Origin: Desulfuromonadales bacterium
Lineage (GTDB): Bacteria; Desulfobacterota; Desulfuromonadia; Desulfuromonadales; BM103
Assembly (NCBI GenBank): GCA_030630015.1
Contig: DAOVNV010000076.1
Span: 1 to 10,241, forward strand
Direction of reading: 5' to 3'
Length of the DNA stretch: 10,241 bases
The notes beneath the pieces were generated by a model. That model was not told where the DNA came from. It made no database searches and saw nothing but the letters and a program-made list of their open reading frames with translations. The position numbers were made by a program, and so were the translations under genes. Positions 1-6,006 of this stretch are shown piece after piece; positions within the stretch are counted from its first letter, which is position 1; each line of letters starts with the position of its first letter.

Positions 1-1
1 C

Positions 2-187
2 TGCGTCAGCCATTGCCCGCCAGAGGCGATGACACTTGGACCGCAACAGGTGGAGATCGATTATAAGCGATGCATTAGATGTTTCTGTTGCCAGGAACTG
101 TGCCCGCATGGGGCATTGAAGACCGAACAGGGGTTGATGCTGCGAATGACCGATTTTTTGAAAGGCAAGGACAGACGTGAGCCGTAA
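2..187 (+). CDS. C-terminal part of a DUF362-type protein with a ferredoxin-like 4Fe-4S domain (5' truncated)
   Basis: This is an open frame from the window edge to TAA at 185-187, 61 residues, with no start inside the window. Two iron-sulfur motifs are visible. The first is a partial one, CVSHCPPEAM, at the very start of the fragment. The second is a full CxxCxxCxxxCP motif in CIRCFCCQELCP, about residues 28-39, which has an extra Cys before the third ligand. The phrase IDYKRCIRCFCCQELCPHGA is typical of the C-terminal dicluster ferredoxin tail that follows DUF362 domains. Such proteins are expected to be cytoplasmic, and their substrates are largely unknown. The DUF362 body would lie upstream of the window, so the family name rests on the tail alone; another ferredoxin-tailed oxidoreductase is possible. 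The gene converges on the minus-strand hydrolase ending at 301, with a REP-like hairpin pair between them. Confidence 0.75.
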   Translation, partial: CVSHCPPEAMTLGPQQVEIDYKRCIRCFCCQELCPHGALKTEQGLMLRMTDFLKGKDRREP

Positions 188-210
188 ATATTTGACATTC
201 CAATATGACC

Positions 211-288
211 GTAGGAGCGGTCTTCAGACCGCGAACATTTCCATCAGGCCGCCCCGAAAATCATTCGCGACCGGGAGGTCGCTCCTAC
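211..288. repeat. REP-like pair of hairpins in inverted orientation (BIME-like)
   Basis: Two 25-bp units face each other at 211-235 and 264-288. Both have the same outer arms, GTAGGAGCG and CGCGAA. Each unit also folds on itself: GCGGTC-TTCA-GACCGC in the first and GCGACC-GGGA-GGTCGC in the second. Where the stems differ, both sides of the stem differ together, so pairing is kept. The GTAGGAGCG...CGCGAA consensus resembles proteobacterial REP sequences, which are mobilised by RAYT (REP-associated Y1) transposases. None is encoded here. The pair fills the gap between two converging genes and could also act as a two-way terminator or mRNA stabiliser (inference). Confidence 0.75.
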
Positions 289-300
289 AGCTATTCAGTT

Positions 301-870
301 TCACTTATTCTTGATCAGCGCCGAGATCTCCCTGAACTCGGGAGCCTTGGATGTCTGCAATAACTGGAACAAGACGGTTTCAGTCGTGGTAACCACGGCA
401 CCGGCCCGGGCGGCATTCTCAGCACCTATCAACATGTCGACTTCATGTCGGGAAATGATCCCGTCGCGCACCAGGTGCACGTGGTAGCCGGCTTCGAGCA
501 AGCCCAGCACAGTCTGGTAGACACAGACGTGCGCTTCCATACCGGTCACAATGATCTGGGACTTGCCAAGAGACTTCAAGCTCTCGAGAAAAGTCGGTTC
601 ACCACAGCAGCCGAAACTGACCTTTTCAACGACCCTCTCCCGGCAAGCCGCCTGCAGTTCGGGAACCGTTGACCCCAACCCTCTGGGATACTGTTCGGTG
701 GCAACCACCGGTACCCCCATCAGGTCAGCGCTCTGCAGCAGCACATCGATGTTGCCGCGCATCTGCGCATACCCTTCGGGAGCCATTGCCGTCACCAGTT
801 TTTCCTGTACATCGATCACGAGCAGGGCCGCCTTGTCACGGTCCAGTTGAAAACGTTCCAGTTCACTCAT
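301..870 (-). CDS. Isochorismatase-fold cysteine hydrolase, YcaC-related
   Basis: This 189-residue protein is a normal length for the family. The cysteine-hydrolase triad is visible: Asp20 in LLVIDVQ, Lys83 in VEKVSF and Cys116 in GMEAHVCV. The GME segment just before Cys116 matches the conserved cis-peptide region of the family. The C-terminal part, VLFQLLQTSKAPEFREI, is characteristic of the YcaC/ISOC2-like branch rather than of true isochorismatases or nicotinamidases. The family hydrolyses amide, imide or vinyl-ether bonds, but for this branch the physiological substrate is not established and none can be read from the sequence. It is cytoplasmic, with no signal peptide. It starts at ATG with GGAG about 10 nt upstream. 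It is the last gene of the cluster running 2200 to 301, starting 28 bp after the coiled-coil gene. Confidence 0.88.
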   Translation of the reverse strand: MSELERFQLDRDKAALLVIDVQEKLVTAMAPEGYAQMRGNIDVLLQSADLMGVPVVATEQYPRGLGSTVPELQAACRERVVEKVSFGCCGEPTFLESLKSLGKSQIIVTGMEAHVCVYQTVLGLLEAGYHVHLVRDGIISRHEVDMLIGAENAARAGAVVTTTETVLFQLLQTSKAPEFREISALIKNK

Positions 871-898
871 GAGTTAACAACTCCATTCTTGCTGAAAT

Positions 899-1444
899 TC
901 AAAATTCCAGGTTTCGCTGCACAAAACTTTCCACGCTGCTGATCTCGTCCTGAAGTTCCTGGATCTTGTTTTCCAGGATAATGGCTTCCCGATCCACCCG
1001 ATCGAGTCTTTCCTGGACCATCTTCACCCGCAGGTCATGCTCTTTGCGGGCCCTTTCAATTTCCGCCGCCGATCCAATTGTGCTATTTCGAGCCTGAGCT
1101 TCCAGGAGATTCTCCTTCTCAACCATCTGGATCAAAAATGTGTCCAGACGATCCCGGCTGATTTTAAGCTCTTGGAGGTCCTGTTCGAGCAGCTCGATCC
1201 TTCTTGAGCGGAAGTTCAGATAGGCGATCGCTGTATCCAGCTTGCGGGACAAGGCATCCTGTTCGGCTTGCCTTTTGCCCTCCTCGTAGAGAGTGGCCAA
1301 GCGGTCGATAGCGGCCGCCAACGTCCTGATTTCATGAGCCAGACGGTCGTCACCTCTTAAATTGGCGGCAGACGCGAGGTCTTCCCCCAAAAAACCGGTA
1401 CACATGAAACCCGCCATCAACAGACACAACAGGGCTTTCTTCAA
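899..1444 (-). CDS. Secreted coiled-coil protein of unknown function, TTG start
   Basis: This 181-residue protein starts with a clear Sec signal peptide: Lys-Lys, a hydrophobic stretch (residues 4-19), then LASAA with probable cleavage after about residue 27. The mature part (about 30-181) is almost all charged heptad-like sequence rich in Glu, Arg, Leu and Gln, interpreted as a long coiled coil or helical hairpin, with no cysteine and no lipobox. It is probably periplasmic. The start codon is TTG at 1442-1444; GAGGAGGG lies about 5 nt before it, and this start preserves the positively charged N-terminus. The next ATG (residue 10 or 14) would cut away most of the signal. It lies between the YccA-like gene (27 bp) and the hydrolase gene (28 bp), so it is probably co-transcribed with both. 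I do not recognise a named family. Confidence 0.8.
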   Translation of the reverse strand: MKKALLCLLMAGFMCTGFLGEDLASAANLRGDDRLAHEIRTLAAAIDRLATLYEEGKRQAEQDALSRKLDTAIAYLNFRSRRIELLEQDLQELKISRDRLDTFLIQMVEKENLLEAQARNSTIGSAAEIERARKEHDLRVKMVQERLDRVDREAIILENKIQELQDEISSVESFVQRNLEF

Positions 1445-1471
1445 TCTTCCCTCCTCTTTGCCCCAATACTA

Positions 1472-2200
1472 TTAACGCTCACGTAATTTGGAAAGCAGCC
1501 GCAAAATTTCCAGGTAGAGCCAGACCAGGGTGACGATCAGACCAAAAGCGGCATACCACTCCATGTATTTGGGCGCAACACCATGGCCACGCTCGATAAA
1601 ATCGAAATCCAGCACCAGGTTCATCGAGGCGATCACCACCACAAACAGGCTGAAGCCGATGCCGATAACACCTGATTCATGGATGTAAGGCATCTGCCAA
1701 CCGAAAAAGGAACCGATAAAACCAATCATGTAGACCAGGGCGATGCCACCGGTGGCGGCCACCACGCCTAAGCGGAAATTCTCGGTTACTTTGATCAGGC
1801 GCGACTTGTAGGCTATCAGCAGACAGAAGAGCACGCCAAAAGTCAGGGCAACCGCCTGCATGACGATGCCGGGAAAACGCATTTCAAAAAAAGCCGAGAT
1901 GCCACCCAAAGCAAGGCCTTCCAGTACCGCATAAGCCGGTGCCAGCACCGGCGCCCACGTTTGCCTGAAAATGGTGACCATGGCGACCACGAAGCCGCCT
2001 ACCAGCCCCCCGATCATCCAGGGTTGTACAGCGGCCGCACCCTGGTTGTAGAACAGGTTCCAGGTGTAGCCGGCCCCGATCACCACCAATGCCAACAGGG
2101 TGATCGTCTTGTTGACCGCGCCCTGCAGAGTCATCGCCTCGACACCTGCCAGACTACGGGTAAACACATTGTCCTTCATCATCGGATTGCTGGTACGCAT
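1472..2200 (-). CDS. Bax inhibitor-1/YccA family inner-membrane protein
   Basis: This is a 242-residue polytopic membrane protein. It opens with MRTSNPMMKDNVF, the short polar lead typical of the BaxI_1 branch, and has seven predicted membrane helices, roughly at 32-50, 60-78, 84-105, 111-130, 144-166, 176-197 and 215-236. The acidic cluster after helix 6 (LDFDFIE, 198-203) and the final helix (WYAAFGLIVTLVWLYLEILR) fit the family. Homologues such as YetJ are pH-sensitive calcium-leak channels, and E. coli YccA modulates the FtsH protease; which role applies here is not visible. The ATG is preceded by AAGGAG at a good distance. It is the first gene of a three-gene minus-strand cluster whose next members start 27 and 28 bp after the preceding stop. 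Confidence 0.9.
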   Translation of the reverse strand: MRTSNPMMKDNVFTRSLAGVEAMTLQGAVNKTITLLALVVIGAGYTWNLFYNQGAAAVQPWMIGGLVGGFVVAMVTIFRQTWAPVLAPAYAVLEGLALGGISAFFEMRFPGIVMQAVALTFGVLFCLLIAYKSRLIKVTENFRLGVVAATGGIALVYMIGFIGSFFGWQMPYIHESGVIGIGFSLFVVVIASMNLVLDFDFIERGHGVAPKYMEWYAAFGLIVTLVWLYLEILRLLSKLRER

Positions 2201-2209
2201 TCAGACTCC

Positions 2210-2233
2210 TTGTTCTTGTTCTTGTTTCTGTTC
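2210..2233. repeat. Hexanucleotide tandem repeat in the 5' leader of the YccA-like gene
   Basis: Four 6-bp units lie in a row, read on the plus strand as TTGTTC, TTGTTC, TTGTTT and CTGTTC. On the coding (minus) strand this is a GAACAA run that continues directly into the Shine-Dalgarno sequence AAGGAG. Copy-number change here would lengthen or shorten the leader upstream of the ribosome binding site without altering the SD-to-ATG spacing. Confidence 0.7.
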
Positions 2234-2310
2234 CTGGACACGTCAGGCGTACGGGACTATTAACGCAAAGAAATGCCCTATTACCTTATGGCCTCAGTTA
2301 AAATTTAAGA

Positions 2311-2336
2311 CGGGGGAGCATAAATATGCTCCCCCG
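2311..2336 (-). terminator. Intrinsic terminator-like hairpin closing the methyltransferase-Nfu-small ORF group
   Basis: A perfect 11-bp GC-rich stem (2311-2321 with 2326-2336) has an AAAT loop. On the minus strand it is followed by TCTTAAATTTTAACTG, which is T-rich but not a clean run. It lies 33 bp after the stop of the 64-residue gene and about 110 bp before the start of the YccA-like gene. It therefore separates the two minus-strand groups. Confidence 0.7.
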
Positions 2337-2369
2337 GTTCTTCACCATGAGCTGTGTGTGATACCAAAC

Positions 2370-2564
2370 CTACTCTTCGTAGACCAGAACCCGGATCAAA
2401 CCACAGGTTGATCCACCTTCCAGAGTCGTCGAATCACTGACCGACACGACCCGGCTGATGCCGTTGTCCACGATAAACTTGTTGATGCGCGCATCCAGTT
2501 CATCGAGTTCGCGATGAACCTTGAACGGCTGCAGCGGTTCTCCGAATGTTTTGACCTTGATCAT
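2370..2564 (-). CDS. Small conserved-looking protein of unknown function, co-transcribed with an Nfu-type scaffold
   Basis: This 64-residue protein has no signal peptide or membrane helix. Its visible parts are a basic N-terminus MIKVKTFGEPL, a charged helix around residues 18-32 (ELDELDARINKF), a VVSVSDS strand and a C-terminal GGSTCGLIRVLVYEE strand with the only cysteine (about residue 54). That looks like a compact alpha/beta fold. GGGAGG lies 5 nt before the ATG. The gene begins 15 bp after the Nfu-like stop, so translation is probably linked. The single Cys and the neighbour make an accessory role in iron-sulfur handling conceivable, but nothing in the sequence proves it. I do not recognise a named family. 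Confidence 0.72.
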   Translation of the reverse strand: MIKVKTFGEPLQPFKVHRELDELDARINKFIVDNGISRVVSVSDSTTLEGGSTCGLIRVLVYEE

Positions 2565-2579
2565 AGCTGCCTCCCTGGG

Positions 2580-2801
2580 TCAGACCTGGACCACCTCTTT
2601 GACACCGGGGACCCTCTCCAGAAGGGCCCTTTCGATACCCATTTTAAGCGTCATGGTCGACATCGGGCATGAACCACAGGCACCGGTCAGCTTGACGCTG
2701 ACGATACCGTCATCCGAGACATCGACCAGTTCCACATCACCACCGTCCGCCTGCAAATGCGGCCGGACCAACTCCAGCACTTCCTGTACTTGCTCTTTCA
2801 T
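2580..2801 (-). CDS. Nfu-type iron-sulfur cluster scaffold (NifU C-terminal domain protein)
   Basis: This 73-residue protein is a stand-alone NifU C-terminal domain. It has the helix VQEVLELVRPHLQADGGDVEL, then strands, then the cluster-binding CxxC motif (Cys42 and Cys45 in TGACGSCPMS), then the helix TLKMGIERALLERVPGVKEV. Nfu proteins dimerise and hold a 4Fe-4S cluster between two CxxC motifs, passing it to client apoproteins in the cytoplasm. No NifS/IscS or full-length NifU is present here, so it acts as a carrier rather than as part of a local assembly operon. AAGGAG lies 6 nt before the ATG. It follows the methyltransferase gene after a 165-bp gap filled with repeat ends, and precedes the 64-residue gene by 15 bp. 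Confidence 0.93.
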   Translation of the reverse strand: MKEQVQEVLELVRPHLQADGGDVELVDVSDDGIVSVKLTGACGSCPMSTMTLKMGIERALLERVPGVKEVVQV

Positions 2802-2831
2802 CAGTGACTCCTTGTTTATGTTGTAGTTTCA

Positions 2832-2870
2832 GGTAACTATTCAGCACATCCCGCCTGCTGAATAGTTACC
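2832..2870. repeat. 39-bp perfect inverted repeat, apparent internal-deletion form of the 6007-6148 element
   Basis: Two 15-bp arms (GGTAACTATTCAGCA and its exact complement) flank a 9-bp centre, CATCCCGCC. Positions 2833-2855 equal, base for base, the reverse complement of the right end of the larger element (6126-6148). Positions 2853-2869 match the reverse complement of its left end (16 of 17). The two ends meet at a shared GCC. On RNA this forms a stable hairpin between the methyltransferase and Nfu genes, but no T-run follows on either strand, so it is not a classical terminator. Confidence 0.8.
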
Positions 2871-2939
2871 ATTGCAGTATACCTCGATTAGCCGGCAACG
2901 GCAATTGCACGGCAGGACCTCTGGAATCGATATTCTAGC

Positions 2940-2961
2940 GTAACTATTCAGCAGGCCCGAT
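2940..2961 (+). repeat. Solitary left end of the 142-bp repeat element
   Basis: These 22 bp match positions 6007-6028 at 21 of 22 positions, the difference being A/G at position 7. The sequence begins GTAACTATTCAGCA and continues GGCCCGAT, then diverges from the element. It ends 5 bp from the stop codon of the methyltransferase gene. It faces the inverted arm at 2856-2869 across about 70 bp of sequence with no resemblance to the interior of the big element. Confidence 0.75.
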
Positions 2962-2966
2962 GCTTT

Positions 2967-4130
2967 CTACATCCCACCCACCGGGAAAGGCAGGTCACGC
3001 AGGGCTCGGGCGCCAATCAGGTCGGGCTGACCGACATTTTTCCCCTGAACGAGGACTTTAAAGGTCTCCCCCATTCCCCCTTCGGGCATAATCAAGTTTT
3101 TAAGGGTCAGGCGCAGAGCCCTGGCCTCCTTCTCATCGACTGTCTCAGCCTCCAGACGCATCAGTTCCTCGACAAAACCAAGACTCATCAAGAAGCGATA
3201 CTGCTCCCCGAACCAGAGGGTCTGAAGACCCACCTCAGCTCCGGCCAATTGCAGGGCCGTAAAATCAACATGAGCGGTAATATCCTTCTCGCCCACCTTC
3301 TCGTAGGGGTTTTCATCCGCCTGATGCCGATGATAACACATCAAGGTCCCGGTCCTGCGGTGCAGGGCATAAAGCTCTTCCGCGGGGTAGCCGTAATCAA
3401 TCGTCAGCACGAAACCTCGTTCGATCTGCTGGCCGACCCGCCGCATCCAGTCCGGGGCAGCAAGATTCGCCTCGATCCGGTTGCCCTCAACTGGTCCCGT
3501 TCCCAGCCACGTGAAATATTTGGCAAGAGCGGGTGAAGACGGCTCGCGCAACTCCTCTGTGAAGCCGCCGGCCGGGTCATTGATGACAAAAATCTCCTGG
3601 ATGGCACCCTGATGCTTCTCCAGAAGATGCACCGGGAAAGCGTCAACCAGCTCGTTGGACAGGTAGCATCCGGCAGCAATCGACCAATCGTCGGCGTCAC
3701 ACCAGCGGACCCGGTCGGCATGTGCGGACAAGGCCTGAGCCTGTCTGCGACGGCTCTCAGGACCACGCTCAACGATATTGTAGACCAGGCGCTCATAGAG
3801 TTGCGGCCTCTCTTCGGAGATAGCGTCGAGGACATCAAGAGCCAGGTGCCCTTCCCCGGCGCCTTGTTCAACGATCTGGAAAGTTTCCGCCCCAAGCAAT
3901 TCGTCCATCTGGATCAACTGACGGGCAATCAGTCGTCCGAACAGGGTATGCACGCTGCTCGAGGTAAAGAAATCACCAGACTTGCCAATCCGCTCGCGGT
4001 CGGTCATATAGTAACCGTGCTCGGGCTGGTAAAGACACTGTTTCATAAAGGCAGCAAAGGAGAGTCCCCCTTCGCTATCGATCTGGGCCTTGATCATGGC
4101 CTGCAGACTGTTTTCAGAAACGTAAGACAT
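2967..4130 (-). CDS. MidA/NDUFAF7-type class I SAM-dependent methyltransferase
   Basis: This is 387 residues from the ATG at 4128-4130. Family landmarks are in order: the SAM-binding loop VEQGAGEGHL (about 87-96), IVERGPESRRRQ (about 119-130), SNELVDAFPVHLL (about 158-170), LTIDYGYPAEELY (about 243-254) and DITAHVDF (about 283-290). The mitochondrial homologue NDUFAF7 dimethylates an arginine of the complex I subunit NDUFS2; the bacterial target is not known from this sequence. The start is uncertain. A GTG four codons upstream (4140-4142) is in frame, but its nearest AGG is too close to serve it, whereas AGGTG lies about 11 nt before the ATG. It is probably the first gene of a group with the Nfu-type scaffold and the 64-residue protein, although 165 bp of repeat-bearing sequence follows its stop. 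Confidence 0.9.
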   Translation of the reverse strand: MSYVSENSLQAMIKAQIDSEGGLSFAAFMKQCLYQPEHGYYMTDRERIGKSGDFFTSSSVHTLFGRLIARQLIQMDELLGAETFQIVEQGAGEGHLALDVLDAISEERPQLYERLVYNIVERGPESRRRQAQALSAHADRVRWCDADDWSIAAGCYLSNELVDAFPVHLLEKHQGAIQEIFVINDPAGGFTEELREPSSPALAKYFTWLGTGPVEGNRIEANLAAPDWMRRVGQQIERGFVLTIDYGYPAEELYALHRRTGTLMCYHRHQADENPYEKVGEKDITAHVDFTALQLAGAEVGLQTLWFGEQYRFLMSLGFVEELMRLEAETVDEKEARALRLTLKNLIMPEGGMGETFKVLVQGKNVGQPDLIGARALRDLPFPVGGM

Positions 4131-4259
4131 TCTACGAAACACCTATCGTTTACTCACTGTTAATAAAGATCGGCAGTTTAACCCAGCCCGGCCTCAAGCG
4201 CAAGAAACTCTGACAAAATCTCTCTCACTGATTCAGGTAACAAACAGAAAGTTACATCA

Positions 4260-4988
4260 TCAGGGGCACTTTGATCGAAGTGCCCCTTTAACCGTGAAAC
4301 GAGCCGGGTCATTGGTGAAAATACCGTCGATGCCGGCTCTCTGCAGGGACCTGACGAGCCCGGTATCATCAACAGTCCAGGTATGGACAGGCAAATTGCT
4401 GGCCCGGCATGCAGCGATAAGCGGCCTGCTGACCAAAGCCGCATTCGGGTGAAAAGCGATAGCTCCGAGTTCGAGAGCCAGCTTGACCGCACGGCGCCAG
4501 TTGCCGCGATCGATCAGAACGGCCAAAGGCAGGGCCGGGGCCAGACGTCGCATAACGCGCAGCAGTTCCGGATCGAAGGATGAGATCACGACATCCGCTC
4601 GCGGAAAGTCGGACAGGATTGTCAAAACGGCCTCGCCGGCCCGTGCCTCCTTGATTTCGATATTGATGCGCAGGTGGCCGCTGAAAATCTGCAAAACATC
4701 GGACAGACCCGGAACCGGTTCACTGGCGTGACAGGACGAAAACCAACTACCGGCATCCAGTCTACTGAGTTCATCGTACGTCAGGTCGGTCACCGGACCT
4801 CTGCCGTTTGTGGTTCGATCCACGGTGTCATCATGAATTACGACCGGGACTCCGTCGCGCGACAGATGAACATCCAGTTCAATCCCGTCTGCACCGAGCT
4901 CAGCCGCCCGAATAAAAGCCTCGATCGTATTCTCAGGAGCCTCACAGGATGCTCCCCGATGTGCCCAGATGAACGGTCTTGAGAACAT
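4260..4988 (-). CDS. Glycerophosphodiester phosphodiesterase (UgpQ/GDPD family)
   Basis: This 242-residue protein is the usual size for cytoplasmic GDPDs. It hydrolyses glycerophosphodiesters to glycerol-3-phosphate plus an alcohol. The catalytic and metal residues are all seen: His10-Arg11 in WAHRGAS, Glu37 and Asp39 in GIELDVH, His52 in VIHDDTVDRTTNG, Glu111 in NIEIKE, then VISSFDPELL, VHTWTVD and GIFTNDPARF near the end. There is no signal peptide. I chose the ATG at 4986-4988 because GAGGA lies 7 nt before it and the TIM-barrel begins at once. The frame stays open upstream to 5099, but that stretch has no family similarity and overlaps the divergent promoter region. The last codons and the TGA lie inside a 10-bp hairpin. 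The gene is divergent from the kinase-like/BON gene. Confidence 0.92.
   Translation of the reverse strand: MFSRPFIWAHRGASCEAPENTIEAFIRAAELGADGIELDVHLSRDGVPVVIHDDTVDRTTNGRGPVTDLTYDELSRLDAGSWFSSCHASEPVPGLSDVLQIFSGHLRINIEIKEARAGEAVLTILSDFPRADVVISSFDPELLRVMRRLAPALPLAVLIDRGNWRRAVKLALELGAIAFHPNAALVSRPLIAACRASNLPVHTWTVDDTGLVRSLQRAGIDGIFTNDPARFTVKGALRSKCP
4262..4287 (-). terminator. Hairpin over the 3' end of the phosphodiesterase gene
   Basis: A perfect 10-bp stem (AGGGGCACTT with AAGTGCCCCT) has a 6-nt loop. It spans the last eight codons and two bases of the TGA stop of the minus-strand phosphodiesterase gene. The minus strand downstream reads GATGATGTAACTTTCTG, with only short T stretches, so termination strength is doubtful. 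It would separate this gene from the methyltransferase gene downstream. Confidence 0.4.
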
Positions 4989-5082
4989 AAACACTTCCTC
5001 ATTTTGGGCCGCAGCCATGCTTGCTTCTGCGATAAGAGTATCATTCGGCATTGGTCTTGTCACCCGATCGATCCGTGCAAGG

Positions 5083-5110
5083 ATTCTACCCCTTGCCATG
5101 TCTGCAACAA
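5083..5110 (-). promoter_or_regulatory. Possible sigma-70 promoter for the phosphodiesterase gene
   Basis: On the minus strand, TTGTTG (5105-5110) and TAGAAT (5083-5088) are 16 bp apart, about 95 bp before the ATG at 4988. The -10 matches consensus at 5 of 6 positions, but the -35 at only 3 of 6. It overlaps the better plus-strand promoter of the divergent gene. Confidence 0.3.
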
Positions 5111-5121
5111 GTTGGTAATAT
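5093..5121 (+). promoter_or_regulatory. Likely sigma-70 promoter for the kinase-like/BON gene
   Basis: TTGCCA (5093-5098) and TAATAT (5116-5121) are separated by exactly 17 bp. They match the consensus -35 and -10 at 5 and 4 of 6 positions. The -10 lies 37 bp before the ATG at 5159, which gives a short leader carrying GAGGG 6 nt before the start. Confidence 0.5.
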
Positions 5122-5158
5122 TGCGCAGATTTTCAAACTGGAGCAGTGAGGGCAACAT

Positions 5159-5986
5159 ATGGCTATCATCACCATTTCACGACAGATGGGCAGCGGGAGT
5201 ATTCCGATTGCCCATGAGCTTGCTGAGAAACTGGGCTACACCCTGGTGGACGGCGAGGCGATTATGCAAGTCGCCGAGTCTTACGGCCTTTCAGCCGAAT
5301 CGATCGAGCAGGCAGACGAGAAGCCACCGCACTTCGTCGAAAAAATGGATTTTCAACAGGTCATCGACCTTCACCTCATTGAGCTGATTGTTCTTGAATA
5401 TGCCCTTAAGGGGAATGTCATCATCTACGGCCGCGGCGGCCAGGACCTTCTGAAGGACATCAGGAGTGTTCTGCGGGTGCGTATTATCGCCCCATTCGAA
5501 GACCGGGTGGAGCACTGGGCTGAACGCGAATGGATCGACCCTGACCAGGCACGGGTCATGATCCGCAAAAGCGATCAGCAGCGTGCCGGTTTCATCAAGT
5601 ATTATTTTGACCGGGACTGGGATGATCCGCTTGCATACGACCTGACTATCAACACTCAACGCCTGTCGCTGGACATGGCGGGCAAGGTCATTTCAGACGG
5701 CATCAACGATCAGAACCTGCTCGAGTGCAAGGCCGATTGTAAAAAGACGCTCACCGACCTGATCCTGCGCAAGCGCATTGAAATTGCCATCCTTTCGTCG
5801 GGCGAGGTAGATGCTTACCTTCTCGACATATCTGTGGTGAAAGGCGTGGCAACTCTCTCGGGCCAGCTTCATTCGAAAGACGAGAAGAAGAGAACCCTGG
5901 AACTGACTCGAGGGGTAGAGGGTGTGAACGAGATCATCGAAGAGATCAGGGTGGTTGAATTCCGGACGACTCCGAGTGAAGACTAA
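5159..5986 (+). CDS. Cytidylate-kinase-like protein fused to a C-terminal BON domain
   Basis: This 275-residue protein has two parts. Residues 1 to about 185 form a P-loop fold of the cytidylate-kinase-like family: ITISRQMGSGSIPIAHELAEKLGY (4-27), VDGEAIM (30-36), NVIIYGRGGQDLL (86-98), RVRIIAPFEDRVEHW and an RDWDDPLAYDLTINT segment (152-166). The P-loop reads GSGSIPIA and lacks the classic GKS/GKT lysine, as is common in this branch, so nucleotide kinase activity is unproven. Residues about 198-268 look like a BON domain (VDAYLLDISVVKGVATLSGQ, then RTLELTRGVEGVNEIIEEIRVV), a fold normally found in envelope or ligand-binding proteins. No signal peptide is present, so it is presumably cytoplasmic. 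GAGGG lies 6 nt before the ATG. It appears to be monocistronic, with its own promoter. Confidence 0.88.
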   Translation: MAIITISRQMGSGSIPIAHELAEKLGYTLVDGEAIMQVAESYGLSAESIEQADEKPPHFVEKMDFQQVIDLHLIELIVLEYALKGNVIIYGRGGQDLLKDIRSVLRVRIIAPFEDRVEHWAEREWIDPDQARVMIRKSDQQRAGFIKYYFDRDWDDPLAYDLTINTQRLSLDMAGKVISDGINDQNLLECKADCKKTLTDLILRKRIEIAILSSGEVDAYLLDISVVKGVATLSGQLHSKDEKKRTLELTRGVEGVNEIIEEIRVVEFRTTPSED

Positions 5987-6006
5987 CGAAAAAAACTGCT
6001 TTTATT

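Noticed and set aside
3404..3895. 163-residue minus-strand frame inside the methyltransferase gene
   Set aside because: It is out of frame with a gene that carries all MidA motifs through the same region; its Ser/Arg-rich composition is typical of a shadow frame.
4131..4259. Promoter for the methyltransferase gene
   Set aside because: TTGCGC-17-TAAACT can be found on the minus strand, but both boxes match consensus poorly; no convincing sigma-54 site (TGGCAC-N5-TTGC) is seen either.
4989..5099. N-terminal extension of the phosphodiesterase
   Set aside because: The extension has no family similarity, overlaps the divergent promoter region, and a well-placed GAGGA supports the ATG at 4988 instead.
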